Positions 46,048 through 58,378 of a stretch of DNA of 64,000 nucleotides are shown in pieces (within the stretch, counting starts at the first letter, position 1; every line of letters starts with the position of its first letter). The DNA is from Gamarada debralockiae (lineage: Eukaryota; Ascomycota; Leotiomycetes; Helotiales; Hyphodiscaceae). Below the pieces are notes generated by a model. It saw nothing but the letters and a program-made list of their open reading frames with translations. It was not told where the DNA came from and ran no database searches. The stretch is from NCBI GenBank assembly GCA_002803225.1, contig NXFV01001859.1:36903-100902 (forward strand). The letters run 5' to 3'. The position numbers were made by a program, and so were the translations under genes.

Positions 46048-48071
46048 ATGGCAGCCAACCCCACCGCGACCCTGACCTCCCTCCTCCGAGGCTCCACGAT
46101 AGAGGACCACGAAGAAGTCCTGAAAGCCGCCAATGCCGCCCTCAAGACCTCGAAGAGCAATCCAGATGGTCTGCATGCTCGAGTCGTAGCGCTCCTCAAA
46201 CTCGACCGCTTCCACGATGCCCTGCGCGCAATCGATGATGGTGGAGACAAGCTCGCAGAACGCTGCGTGCTAGAAAAGGCATATGCATTATACAAGACTG
46301 GTCAACTTGTACAAGCTGAGAAACTAGTTCAAGGGTCCGATAAGAGAGGTTTGAAGCATATTGCGGCGCAAGTAGCGTATCGTACAGAGAAATTCGAGGA
46401 TGCAGCGAAGATTTACAAGGAATTGAGTTCGCAGGCTGCGCCGATTGAGGGAGAGGAGAACGACTTGAGGATCAATAACGCGGCAGCAGATGCGCAGTTG
46501 GAATGGCAAGGGAATGGGGATAAGGTTGATCCGAGCAGGAAGAAGCCTGGAAGAGAGGATTTGGAGGCCTTCGAGACGTCCTATAACGCTGCTTGTGGAT
46601 GCATTGCAAGGGGAGACTTGGCTGCTGGAAGTGTGCTGCTGAAAAGGGCGAGGGACTTGTGTGAGGCGTTGGACGAACTAACCGATGAGGAGAAGAGAGC
46701 TGAGGTCTTGCCAATTATGGTTCAACAAGCCTATGTTTTCACGAAGTTGGGAAAGTTGGAAGAGGCTGGAGCTCTTGAGAAGATGATCAATATTGCTGAG
46801 TATGTGTTTGAGTTTCTTTGGAGCAATTTCAATCTCACAAGCGTAGTGTCCCGGAACCACCCACACGGGTAATTGCACAGAACAATGCCTTGGCCACCTC
46901 AACGAAGAACGACAATCCGTTCATAACCCAGCGAATCTTCGATTCTATGCCGACTCTAACACACACAGAAAAGCACTTCGAACACCAAGCAAGTATATTA
47001 CGGCGAAACCGCTACACCATCGATCTACAATCGCAAAAGTTCTCAGGCGTGGCCTATTCGACATCTTCAATCATCTCCAAATCTTCTTCTCCAACAACAT
47101 CTCCATTCGTCAACACACTATCGGTCCTTAACGCAGCTGCTCATGCCCATGGAGAAACCGGAAAAGCAGGTCTCAAGCATATTCTCCCACTGCTCGAGAA
47201 GCGCCCCAACGATGTCGGTCTAATTCTCACCATAATCCAACTCTACATCTTAATCAACAACCCCGGACCAGCTATCACGCTTCTCGAAACATTCTTCAAG
47301 AGGCTCGAGGAATCCAACAACGAAACCGATTTAGACGTGCGTTTTGCACCCGGTCTCATAGCACTCCTCGTATCCCTCTACCGCCTCTCCGGCCGCAAAG
47401 CGCCCATAAAAACGGAGCTAGGAAAAGCAGCCTCATACTGGCGCCGAAAATCAAAACCCTCTTCTAACACACTTCTACGAGCGGCCGGTATCTCACTTCT
47501 CGAGTCTTCTAAACCAGAGGGCTTGGAAGCTGCTGGGCAGATATTTTCTTCCCTGCGATCCCAAGATCCGAATGACCGCACCGCAATCGCCGGCTTCGTT
47601 GCCTCCTACGCCACCTCTGATTTCCAAAAGGTCTCCTCCGATCTAGAAAAACTCACACCCATCTCCCGCCTCGTATCCGGAATCAACCCAGCAGCACTGG
47701 AAGAAGCCGGTATCCCTTCATTACCCGTTCCTGCAGCTGTTACTGCTTCCAAGAAGCGAGCAGCGGATGCTGAAGCCGACAAGAAAGAGCAAGCTCCAAA
47801 AAAACGCAAGATTACGAAGAGCAAAATGCCAAAGGATTTCGAGGAAGGCAAGAAGATGGATCCAGAGCGCTGGTTGCCATTGCGTGATAGAAGCACTTAT
47901 CGGCCGAAGGGCAAGAAAGGGAAGAAGAAGGCTATGGAAATGACGCAGGGAGGCGTGGTGAAAGAAGAAGAGAGTTTGGAATTGGCGGGCGGAGCGGGGA
48001 GTGTGCCTGTGCAGAAAGCAACTGGTGGTGGCGGGGGAAATAAGAATAAGAAGAAGAAGGGGAAGAAGTGA
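46048..48071 (+). CDS. SRP72: signal recognition particle subunit SRP72
   Basis: Two exons (46048-46799, 46847-48071) give 658 residues. Helical repeats of TPR type fill the first 480 residues (CVLEKAYALYKTGQLVQAEKL, FEDAAKIYKELS, ETSYNAACGCIARGDLAAG, PLLEKRPNDVGLILTIIQLY). A lysine-rich segment (KKRKITKSKMPKDFEEGKKM) leads to the RNA-binding hallmark MDPERWLPLRDRSTYRPKGK and a poly-Lys end. SRP72 with SRP68 forms the S-domain cap of the particle that targets ribosomes to the ER. The splice joins GA to TGTCCC, giving IAEDVPEPP. Confidence 0.95.
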
Positions 48072-49984
48072 TTAAGTACTTAGGGAGTTATCGGAAGGGA
48101 AGACCAAGAGAGTCTTGTTGAGATAGCTCCTTCAAGTGCTTTCAAACAATCGGCGGAGGTGCAAGGATATTCCACCTACTTGGCAGCACATGCGCGTGGA
48201 GCGATTGAAGATCAAATGTCATATTGCATCTCATGCAGCTTAATCATGCCCACGCCGTCAAATTCGTTATACCTAAACCCTGCCCCTATCCAACTTGCCA
48301 TAACCATAAAACTCGAATCATCCTTCCAAACCGTATTCACTCTGCCTCAATTCCCATGTAAACCGCACGAAGAGGAGTCCCCTCTGGTTTGGGCTTTATG
48401 TATTTGAATAAGGAGATTTTTCAACAAAGCGGTTACGTTGTTTGCAGAGAGAATTAAGTCCTCGCACAACGAGAGACGGCCTAGCACCCAGGCCGGGATC
48501 AACTCGGTCGGATCAGGTTGGTTCTCAAATAATTAGATAACTTTCTGCTGTGCGGGTTGCTTTCTACCACCATGTTCGCAGGCTTTATTCATTCTTCCAT
48601 ACGGCCTCAATATAGGATTGATTGCGCATCTTTCCACTTCGTGTCCCCCTGGCCCTCCTTTTTATTTTTTATTTTTTTAAATTTTTTTTTTTGGCTCTTT
48701 CTACCATTTCGGGTCATTTGCGGAATATGGCCAAGCTATCCTTCCGTCCAGGCCTTGCTGGCTTGAAGTTGGAAAATCTTAATCGACATTTAGGCAACGA
48801 GAAGCCCCTTTCTCACCGCTAGTGTGAGTCTTCTTCCTCACCATCCATTCTTCCGCAAACATAATCAATCAATCGGATGTCAAGATACAGTCGAGATCTG
48901 TCCTGTCAAACATTTCCTTGCCCGTTATCGGCCTTCATCTAAAGCTCTCCTAGGTCGGCAGGGGAGCTATGACTCAGGGTCAAAAGCAACTCCCGCTATT
49001 ACCGACAACATCTATCCCTATGACAAAGCATAATTGCAAGGAACTGAGGAAGCTTTTCCCGCTAGCAAGAGGGGATTAAGAAAGAAGAGATGGTGGTAGG
49101 AACAAAATGTAAAACATACAACAGCAAGCATTCGCTAATTGTCACCACTCAACTACTAATCTGCCGATCTAATGCTTGTGTATGGCAGAGTAGACAGGAT
49201 GCCTAACTTAATTCTCCGCTTTTTAGTCATGTACTACCTCCGAGTTCGTCACAATTATTATTTCATTTTTATATTTCATTTATTTATTTTTGTTTGTGAA
49301 TCAAAGGGATATTATATTGTACAATCTGTGTATCTGATTGCTTGTTGTTAAACTGAATTTGAATCGTTTCATAAGTAATGATTCTGAGTGGAAGATCATG
49401 CTACGATAGCTTGACGTTGAAGTTGGTGGAATTTGGGGAGTGGAGTAGAGGTTAAAGACCCTATTGACACTGAAATTTGACAAGATGGTAACGGGTATAT
49501 ATAATATAGCACCCCAAATTCTGAAAGACGCAGGAGACACACGGAATATGGTGTCCTTATGCATATACTCTTTATCACGTGATCCTGGGGATGGGGTAAG
49601 AATCAGATGAAAGGATATGAATGTTTTGCTAGGTGATCTCAGGACGAAAATAGAGCGGACGATGATTCAGGTATAAATACGCAGATCTGACGTTGGAGAT
49701 CTTGATTGCGTTATGCTAAACATGGTGTCAAGACCGTTCTACAAAGTATCCATCTTCAAGCTTTGACGTCCGCCACTCCATCCCCACATTCTTTCTAGCA
49801 GGCTCCAAATAGGGGCTCTATCCAAACCACTTTCAGTCTCGACATTACTGAGTCGAAAATTTCGAATTAGGTTCAGGCGTTGTCACAAGCAGTCGGTTGC
49901 CCATGTCGTCCAGACTCTAGACTCTAAATACGGATAAGTTGAACGCCTTGTATTATTGAACTTTAAACGAAGCACATATAACTC
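48072..49984. other. 1.9-kb gene-poor stretch
   Basis: No supported gene. A long T-rich tract is at 48655-48695 and AT-rich sequence at 49240-49300. Small plus-strand frames at 48557-48822 are the T-tract read as hydrophobic residues. Confidence 0.5.
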
Positions 49985-52551
49985 TTATTCCCCCATTTCG
50001 TCCCAGAAATTATGCTCATCGGCGCTGAGCAAAAAAGAAGCTGTATGATCTGCTCGCAGGTAAGAATGTGCGTGGACATTATGGAGCAAAACATTATCGT
50101 AAGAAGGCTAGACTTACTGTAGGAGGACTCCCCGTTCCCTGGATATAGCGTCCCAAATTGACCAGACGGCCAACCTTCAAGGTTAATATTTAAAGGACTA
50201 TCAGATGAGTAAGATGCTCGCCCACTACTCTGCTCAACCGGAAGCCTCAGATTTTGGATATTAGGGCTTTCGGCCACCAAATCTGAACCTATTGCAGACG
50301 CTGAAGACGATATGGAGGAAACAGGAGGTGCCGAACTTGGAGAGGGCCTGGATGATAGGTCTAAAGCTAATTGTCGTTGAAGGTCTTTGATCAGAATCGA
50401 ATACCTGCGAGCAAATGGATTTCTCTGGCCACAGAATTCGAGGACTTGAATCGAGGTGTCGATTGCAGCGAGCTCGCGGGCTTGATCATATGTTCCTGGC
50501 GATCCATAGCCCACCCCATTTTGCTTTAGTTTCCAGACAGCCGCAAGAATCATAATATGGGCTGCATTGATCAGGAAATAACTGTGGAGTATCAGTGCCG
50601 TACAGTGAGACATATATAATTATAGTTAAACGAACACTGGCATGAACGACTTCTTTGGTGGAAGTGATGAACCCAACATTGTAGTAGCGCTACGAATTAG
50701 GCGAGACGCATAGTCAATGCTGCACTCAGACGTTAGTCTTATTCACTCAGCGAAAAATGCTTCATTGAGATCGGGTTCGACAGAGTTACGTACCACAAAG
50801 TCGCCTCAGACAATATCGCCGATACAATAGGACCCCCAAAGTTACTCGATGTGTTCATTTTTAACGCCCTCAATAAGAATGGCCTTGTAACCAACGTCCA
50901 CGCTCCCAGGTGCATGAAATGTAGATTGAACTAAAATTATGTCAGATGAATGCCTAAGACTTTCCGGTTCAAAAACTAACGATGGCTTCAGCCTGATCCT
51001 TAGGGGATTTTGGGACTATGCCCGATTGGATGTATTGCTGAAGAGGATTTGGCAAACTTGACATCCATTTTTCGAGCTCACTTTTGTATTGGCGGCATAT
51101 ATTGAGACTGGGCTGCTCCGAAAAATACATGTCACGCAATATGTGTCCTGATATTATGGCTAAAGTTGTGACATTATTTTGAGGGGTATCCTCCAAGGTC
51201 GATATGAAATGCGGGTCCTAGTAACTGTTATCAAATGACGATAATGAACACTCCTATCTCTTACCTTAAAAATGGGATCTCTAGAAATAGTTTCCTTAAT
51301 GCGTGGTAGTCGTCCTAGGAAAATTGCCACCCACCTATTGCAGCACCATGAGATACGAACGATTACGGCAACAAATTCGCACGGTAGACATACCGGTCAA
51401 AGGAGATTATAGTTAACCATAGCCGTCGCCATTCCTGGTACTCATCGTCTGATAATTCTTTTAGAAGATTATTGCCTATATCTAGCTGAAATCTTTGAGC
51501 TCCTCGAATGGCAGCGTCTGTCGATTGTAAGCCTCAGTTGCGCCAAGTATTTCGCAGTAAGGAATGGCATTACCAAGGTGCATCCATACGGAGTTCCATT
51601 TTGGTGGTGGCTGATAGATGCAAAGGAGAAGCATCGCCCGCATGACCCATATCGTGCTTTGGGGGTTCTCATCAATGGCATCGTCGATGTACTTTTGGCC
51701 GATTTCATGATATGTTGCTCCATCGGTGTCGTAGATATCATCGAATTGGACGCCTACGGCGAAGATTAAGAACATCTGGCAAAACCAAGATATGCTGACC
51801 AGGGTTGGTTCTTCGTACATGAGGGCCAACTGGGCCTGCGCTTCCTCCCTGTTACAGACATAGAAGATGGAGTTCTCATAGTCCAAAAACATATCCAGAA
51901 GGTGGCGAGAGACGTCCTGTGATGGGAGGGAATCCCTTAGTATCTTACGGACGTGATCTGGACTCCGTTCGAGAGCAGGCTCTCTGATGGGGTTAGCATC
52001 CGACTGCGAAGTGGGAAGCCCGCTGTCAGGTGAAACCTGTTCCTTGACTATGGAGGAGACTTCGCGATGAAAAGTTGGCAAGCTGGCATTGCATGGTCGC
52101 GCATCCAGAAGGATATCCTCGCGGGACCCCGTACTGCGATCCCTATCCAGATTAAGGCGCCGAACCTATGTCAGCAGTGTCAGCCGTGATGCGCATTTGG
52201 CGAAGAGGACTGAGATGCAACCCACGATGTCACCAAATATCTCTGAGTAAAGACGGTCATAGTCGGCATCTGAAATGGACGGCCGACTCGATCTGTGGGG
52301 GGGATTAGCCAGGTCTTGGCCAAGACAAGGGCGCTGGGGACAAACGGCAGTGCAAAGATGGATTCAGGCGATCTCTTGGTCTCTGGCGCTCGTGTTTTCG
52401 AGCCACTGTACGAGCAGTTAATGCCCCGTAACTTGCAATTCGAGCACCGCGGCTGTTCCCCGCTGCATTTTTGATGCCTGGATCTGCACATGTCGCATGT
52501 CGACGTGCGCTGCGTGGGTTTAGTCACCCGATAACTATGGGCTGACGACAT
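49985..52551 (-). CDS. Zn2Cys6 fungal-specific transcription factor
   Basis: The first exon carries the binuclear zinc cluster CDMCRSRHQKCSGEQPRCSNC plus KLRGINC, starting at MSSAHSYRVTK (ATG 52551). Later exons give the helical middle-homology region: SRHLLDMFLDYENSIF, WFCQMFLIFAVGVQF, and after splicing 51574/51517 WMHLDAAIRGAQRFQLDI, then RRLWLTIISFDR. Further exons near 51346-51270, 51220-50985 and 50620-50130 lead to a last exon ending at 49985 (NFWDEMGE). At least seven exons are needed; I fixed the better ones by splice phase. The join after exon 1 is the least certain. Such factors usually control a local pathway; the FAD oxidoreductase gene lies 0.9 kb upstream, reading the same way. 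Confidence 0.82.
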
Positions 52552-52680
52552 GGTGATGTGGTGATGGGGTGTCAAAAGATAGGGGTATGTTCATTCGAGG
52601 TCTTTTTTGGTGACCACGCGCCTCGCGTGAAGTCCCTCGGCTGAAGCAATCAGTATTTTGCCTGAGGCATGCATCTAGTA

Positions 52681-53048
52681 CAGTCAAACATGGATATATC
52701 GGCGCGCTATATATCGGATTCCTCTATATATCGGTTTGAACTTACGGATTTTATTGAATTTAGGTGCGTATATCGGATTACCTCTTTATATCGGTATATC
52801 GGAATGAAAATTTGGTCGACAGGGGTTATTTTGTATGTGATCCGATATAAACAGACCAGGAAAATAGGGGTCTCAGCCTATAAAGTGGGTCAAATGACCT
52901 GGATTTTGGCTTAGAGACCCACTTTTAGCCTTGATTCTGGCAGTTTTGGCCTGAAATATCGATCACGTGGACCTCGATCTATCGGATTCCTGTATATATC
53001 GGATTGAAAACGCCTGATTTTTCGATCCGGTATATCCAGGTTTGACTG
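52681..53048. mobile_element. pogo-like MITE, copy 1
   Basis: The termini are CAGTCAAACATGGATATATC and, inverted, CAGTCAAACCTGGATATACC, flanked by TA (52679-52680, 53049-53050). CAGT..A.C ends with a TA duplication are the mark of pogo/Tigger-type elements of the Tc1/mariner group. Subterminal parts hold many copies of TATATCGG (at least five on the left, three on the right). No coding capacity. A CACGTG box is at 52967. Confidence 0.82.
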
Positions 53049-53438
53049 TAGCATGTTTTCAGCTGCAGATGTGCTGGGGTATCGCTGTTCAGGGAACAGT
53101 ATTCCGACTACAGTTGTGGAATGGAGTCTACTGTATTATATTCACTACCTAGATTCCTCCTGTGAAGAGATCAATGAACAAGGAACAATTGATGCACTTT
53201 CCATTTAGGGTCTTCACGTGACCCTGTACCACTCTAATTTGATAGAATTGCCCTAACGCCGCTCATCCCTGGATTGTTCATTTATTTATTTTCCCTCCAC
53301 ATCTGCAGATAGGGTAGATAGGTACCAATGCTCAAACACGCGTCCAGCATATCGCCGGCGAAACGGCTGCTTGCTCTGCCACGAAGCCCCGGTTTGGCAG
53401 TGCCGTAGGGGAAAATATTTATCGCTGCGCTCTCTCTG
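53049..53438. other. spacer between MITE and oxidoreductase
   Basis: Promoter side of the Zn2Cys6 gene is beyond the MITE; this part is the 3' flank of the oxidoreductase. Nothing else seen. Confidence 0.5.
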
Positions 53439-54772
53439 TCAACGGAGCCTTCTCGGGTCCAAACTCGTCGTGTCTATACAGCTAACTTGTCCATCGATTA
53501 TGAGCTCACTAATCGCCTTTCCTGTTCCAGGTGCATTGGAGATGCCCCAACACGAATGTCCTGTCGCTAGAACAAGTCCCGCCAGCTCCGTATGACCTAC
53601 AAGAGGATCGCTGCTAGCTCTAATATCTAACATAGGCAGGTAGCACGCACGTCTTCCCGTCACCTGGCCTTTCCGCAACTCGTCCGACACACTCGTAGCA
53701 GCGTTGATGATGTCTTGGCAACTATCGAAGGAGACTTCAACAGCGGTACCAGGGGGTGGCAAGGGAATATCCAAATCTCCCTGGCTACAGATGTAAACCT
53801 CATTGTTTGGACGTGCATATATTTCCAACGAGATGGGTTTCGCTGCTGCAACGGTCGGTCGAGAGTCGAAGAGGCGGATATCAGAGAACAAACAGTACGC
53901 AGACACTGGCCTTTTGAGCTTGATGGTCACGCTGTGGGCGCGGAGAGGGTGGATTCGTACTTTCGGAAGCAGTGTAGGGGTCCAAGGGCCTGCGGCAAGT
54001 ACAATAGTGGTAGCTGGAAGAGTGTGTTGTTCCAAGGTAGCCTTGTCCACGTAAGTGACCGAAACCACCTTCTTTTGTGTCAAATCATCAAAGGAGGTCA
54101 GTGGTGAAGCATTCTCAGACGCGTCGTCAACGTTGCAGCAATTGATATGCTCCACCTTTCCTGTAATAATCCTTGCCCCGCTTTGCTCTGCCAACCTCGC
54201 CATGGAGTTTGTAAATTGCAAAGGATGCACCTGTGCAGTGGAGCTTGTGTCTGCGAATTCTTCGTAAGCTTGAGCGCTCTTGTAGTCAAACCAGTCTAGG
54301 TCATCTGGCAGCACCGACGATTTCTTCAGGTCTCGGGCCCACCATTTTCCCAGCTCGATGGTCGGTTGGCTGCTCGACTCCAGCTTGGAAGTATCCTTTC
54401 GCTGGGGCGCAACAGCGGTCAGTTGTCCGCATCGAACGCGACGGTAGCCCCAGAGCTCAGCGCCGTTATGGTCTCGGGCCAATTGATCGTGTAGGTCGAA
54501 ACTCAGCCTGGCAAGGTTGTTTGGATAGGCCCAGGCAGCCAGTAGTCCACCAGCTTTGCCCGAAGCTCCGTTGGCAAGTTTTGCAGCTTCGATGAGCGTG
54601 ACGGCGTGGACGGAGGGATCAAACTGAGGATGATGGGTGAGGTAGTATGCCGTGGTGCACCCTATGATTCCTCCTCCTAGGCACGAGTGTTAGAGAAGCG
54701 TGCCCGACATAGTGGCATGCCATACCCCATACCTATAATAACAATATTCTGTGGTTCCTTGGAAGCAGACAT
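53439..54772 (-). CDS. FAD-dependent oxidoreductase (DAO family)
   Basis: Two exons (54772-54733, 54676-53439) give 425 residues. The join rebuilds the dinucleotide-binding fingerprint NIVIIGGGIIGCTTAYYL, followed by LIEAAKLANGASGKAGG, the flavin-contacting part of D-amino-acid-oxidase-fold enzymes. TIVLAAGPWTPTLLP and a C-terminal GLVLATGHSCWGISNAPGTGKAISEL (second FAD contact) complete the fold. The family oxidises C-N bonds of amino acids or sarcosine, and includes yeast Tda3 (endosomal trafficking), which this resembles in length and GASGKAGG. The substrate is not readable. It is intact, and lies between two inverted MITEs. Confidence 0.87.
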
Positions 54773-54938
54773 GTCGTTTGCCTTTGTCCGTGTTCCTCCA
54801 AAGCAGATGAAATATGTTACCATTATGAGACGAGCGATCTCTATCAGGGCCGATATGCACAGCGCCTCGTGGTGGCCCGTGCAGTCATGCATGCTTAGTC
54901 ATCGACTCCGAGGAACTGCTCTGAGTCCGAGGACTTTC

Positions 54939-55487
54939 TTAGCGAGCCTCCGCGGGGTGCCCACGTGCTTCCCTCCAATGTCTACGCCAGAACCCCAGTC
55001 GCACATGGCTGCTGCTCGAAGACTTCGTCTCGTCTCGGGCCTCACGGACCTCCTGAACGCTGACTTTTATGGGTGGCCTGCCATCAATTGGTTTTGCAGT
55101 TTCCCAGAATTCCATCTCGGCCCAGTCACGTGCTGCACTTTCCGCATAAGCGCCGCAGTCGTCACAACTCTCGTAGCTAAAGTCTTCAGGTCCTTCCTTG
55201 TCGAAATCCTCAGAAGAGTGCCATTCCGAACCTGAACCTGAATCTGAGTCTGAATCCGAGTCTGAATCATCTGAATCCTCATGGTCACAGCCGTCTCCCT
55301 CAGATCCCACAACTTCATCTTGAGCGCCATTTTCATTCCACATGAATTCTGTTACTGAGAGCTCGATGAACAGAGAGTCGAGGAGTTTAGCGTGACTGAG
55401 GACGCGGCGTAGATCCAGGTCCTTGCGCGACGCCTCTTGTACCAGTTTCCCGCGTACTCTTCCTGCGAGTGAATAGACGTCTTCCAT
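54939..55487 (-). CDS. conserved-looking acidic hypothetical protein
   Basis: 182 residues in one exon, beginning MEDVYSLAGRVRGKLVQEAS and LRRVLSHAKLLDSLFIEL, a helical N-terminus I associate with a small fungal-specific protein group of unknown function. The middle is an extreme Asp/Ser/Glu run (DSDDSDSDSDSDSGSGS) and the C-terminus is basic (HVRLGFWRRHWREARGH). The start lies 166 bases upstream of the oxidoreductase start, same strand. Acidic/basic polarity suggests a protein-protein adaptor; no catalytic motif is visible. Confidence 0.65.
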   Translation of the reverse strand: MEDVYSLAGRVRGKLVQEASRKDLDLRRVLSHAKLLDSLFIELSVTEFMWNENGAQDEVVGSEGDGCDHEDSDDSDSDSDSDSGSGSEWHSSEDFDKEGPEDFSYESCDDCGAYAESAARDWAEMEFWETAKPIDGRPPIKVSVQEVREARDETKSSSSSHVRLGFWRRHWREARGHPAEAR

Positions 55488-55790
55488 CGCGTGGTGAAAC
55501 TTCGTTATTATCTGGTGCAGGATTTCTTCGAAAGCTAGATCTTTGATTAATGCATATAGTACAGTTACCTATGTGCGACTTTATACATATCTTTTCTCTT
55601 ACCAGCCCATGAAAGCAGCAATCTCTATTCCGCGGACGCGCGCACAGGAAAGCATTCAGTGACCGTTTCGCACTTCAACAGATGCGAGGGGCAAGGGTGG
55701 TGTCGCCCAGCTTGATGCCTCGGATGGCTTTGTTGTCCAACCACGCGTCGGCGTTCAAAACCCTCGGAACCCGGGCTGCGTAACCGAATT
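55488..55790. other. short spacer to second MITE
   Basis: 5' flank of the acidic protein gene; nothing else recognised. Confidence 0.4.
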
Positions 55791-56101
55791 TTGTCGACAC
55801 TTGGTTATATTGATCAAAAATTCAGTGTTTGTGGATCCAATATAACCAGGGTCACGTGATATGAATATCAGGCTGAAACTTAGCATTTGCCTTAAAATTT
55901 CGGAGTTTGGCCTTAATTCTTCTCCAACCCCAGGCCCTCACACCTATTTTACCTACCCGTTTATATCGGAATACACCAAAAATATCGTCCCGCGGTTCCG
56001 ATATAGCTAATATCGAGTTTTCCGATATACTCACCTAAATTTTGCAGAAACCAAAGTTCAAGCCGATAAATCAAGGTTTCCGATATAACCAAGTTTGACC
56101 G
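55791..56101. mobile_element. pogo-like MITE, copy 2 (inverted, left end degraded)
   Basis: The right end reads CCGATATAACCAAGTTTGAC then CG and a TA at 56102; the left end is a worn form, TTGTCGACACTTGGTTATAT. Internal TATATCGG-like motifs and a CACGTGAT box followed by ATCAGGCTGAAACTTAGCAT match copy 1 when reverse-complemented. It is about 311 bp, against 368 for copy 1, and more diverged. Confidence 0.7.
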
Positions 56102-57305
56102 TACCCAAAAAATCGTCGTCCTAAGTGTTAGGCGTTGTGAAGGCGATAGAGAAGTCGGAGGGTATTTTGGGCTAGGGGTTTCATCAAATTGATCAACATT
56201 GAAATCGGAACCATCCCCACATCCCCACAATGATCTCCATTCAACAATGGAGGAAAGACACTCTTTGTCCGAGCAGTGGTTCTATCTAGAGACGGACTTT
56301 CACGCAAATTTGGGGATGCTTGACACGTGGCGCTTGAGGCGATCGTACTGTAGTTGATTCGCGATGCTGACAGTCACTCGTGGAATATAAGAAGGCTTTT
56401 TGTTTTATTGCCCCGCTGATAACCTCCAGTTGTAGCTGACTGGTAGTCGTCAAGAGATGGCTGTATTTTGGGGGCGAAATGTAAATGGCATTTCTAGGAC
56501 TAGCTGATATCTAAGGAGCTGAAATATAAGGAGGGGAAGAGCTCTCTTATACCACCAAAGAGGGAAAAATACAGCTATACCAGATTAGGCAGTTCCAACC
56601 AACAGGAGAAGTCTATTGATACGACTCTTATCCACCTATCATAAAGGATAATCATACCTTGTGTAGCTGCGCCTGATAATCTTATACGCCTGGCTTCGCT
56701 GGTTCCAAGCTAGCAATGTTCTGATCAAAAGGAAGGCAGTAAGATATTGTTAACAAGCATGGCGAACGGCATGGACACCAATTCTTGAAGACCACCATTG
56801 AGGATGAGTAACAGGGTTAAGAATACAGTAGATCCAGCCACGTCCGGATTGAATCAAGATCGAGCCTGAGGGCTGGGTCTCTTGGCATAATTTTTGCGAG
56901 TAACGCAGGAAAGCCTAGTAGAGAAGACAGTTTTGGATTGAGAAAGTATTATGTAACCCCATCACGGGACTTCCTACTTGTGTCAGAAGGCCAGAGCGGT
57001 TATGGCAATAGTGACAGTACACAGTAGTGATATTAGATTGATGAACTTGATGGACTGGGACTTATTCATTGATTGTATGAGTGAGTTGTTGAATGATGAA
57101 AGATTTGAAGATAGTGAAGGCGTTCTCCCAGTCTGTCAGATCAGCCAGTGCCTCAGGCCGCTGCGCTAGGTTCCAGAGCTCATTTCCCCCTATTATGTAT
57201 AATAGCTCTTCTTTCTCTTAATCAATCGAACTGCCATTCAACACAGTCCCTTTATACACGACACTAGGATTACATAAGCAATTCCCTGACGCCTTGCCTT
57301 ACCCC
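56102..57305. other. intergenic, no gene seen
   Basis: Small frames only. I see nothing to annotate. Confidence 0.5.
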
Positions 57306-58378
57306 TTAGCACTGTCCTCCTAACATAAGATAGCTAGCTATACTGCCTTTTATCTTTAATCGAAGCCCAGTGTTTTCCTCGGATATACTCTCGACTTGCT
57401 TCTCCAACTCCGCGATATATTCGATGGCTTTGTCAAGGATTATGCCCTGAGTCGCTCTTGTTAGCACGTGATCGAGAACTGGATTAAAACCCCCTTTACC
57501 TTATTACACTTCTGAACCTTCCGGTTTTCACTAGAGTCACTATCCATACTATCTTTACCCTCCTCGTTCTCCTTCGTTGCAGAACGGAGACTAGGGATAC
57601 TATGGCGCAAGGTCTTAATCTTGCTGTTCAAGTTGTTCCGATACCTCTTCTCAATGAGGTTGTGTGCGTTTTTGCACTTGGGGCCGGGTGACTTGGCTCG
57701 AGAATTTTCGAACCGATGTTTTCGCGAGGGTTTTGTCGGCCTCTTTGTTCCTATGTCGTGCTCAAGGTCCCGAGGTGAATTGGACTCAGAGCTGTTTGGA
57801 GATGAGGCCAAGCTAGGAATCGCGATGGCGGGGGAGTTCTCTCCAGAGGGGCTATTTGGAGCCGTTGGGGTGATGGTATTTTTTTCGAAAGCGGTGGGTA
57901 TAACCCAAGGATCAATGAGTGGCTTTTGATCAAACGGGTCTTCTACACTAAGAGAAGAGGAATCTGATATTGGCGATGGTAGTTCAAACTCAGGTGGACT
58001 TGAAGAGTTAGGTAGGTTGAAGCCGGATTCGAGGTCGTCGAGGCATTGGAAGTCCTCAAAATTGTAGGCTGATGGGGGGTATTCTGTACCGTAGAGTTAG
58101 TGTAATCTCTAGAGAGCTTTGAGGAAAACATACGATTGAGCCACAGATAGTTTGGCCACAAATCTGAAGTGGTGTTGACAGACTTTGATCCACAGGGCTC
58201 TGTCGACCAGCTGTCTTCTAAAAATTGATCAAAAAGCTGAGAAAGGAGAAAAGTCAGCAGCTGTAGTTTGAACTGACGAGACGCCAAAAAATTAGTTTTT
58301 CCAAGAAACTAAGCGGGTCACTTTTCGTAAAACAAATATCTCTGACGCTAAGCAAAGGTCGCATACCTGAGACTCCAT
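57306..58378 (-). CDS. bHLH transcription factor, SREBP-type basic region
   Basis: Four exons (58378-58367, 58236-58134, 58083-57500, 57446-57306) give 279 residues. The first encodes MESQ only. An acidic, Ser/Pro-rich N-terminal half (LFDQFLEDSW ... FEDFQCLDDLESGF) resembles an activation domain. The bHLH is near 185-265: HNLIEKRYRNNLNSKI with the Tyr that marks SREBP-type basic regions, a loop enriched in Ser/Asp/Glu, then the splice-restored helix 2 GIILDKAIEYIAELEKQVES. Sterol-sensing SREBPs have two membrane helices after the bHLH; this one stops within 25 residues, so it is a soluble form. Similar short fungal SREBP-like proteins are known in several ascomycetes. Confidence 0.85.

Noticed and set aside
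55200..55290. Repetitive GAATCTGAATCCGAGTCTG tract considered as a microsatellite
   Set aside because: It is the Ser/Asp run of the acidic protein read on the other strand, so it is explained by coding.
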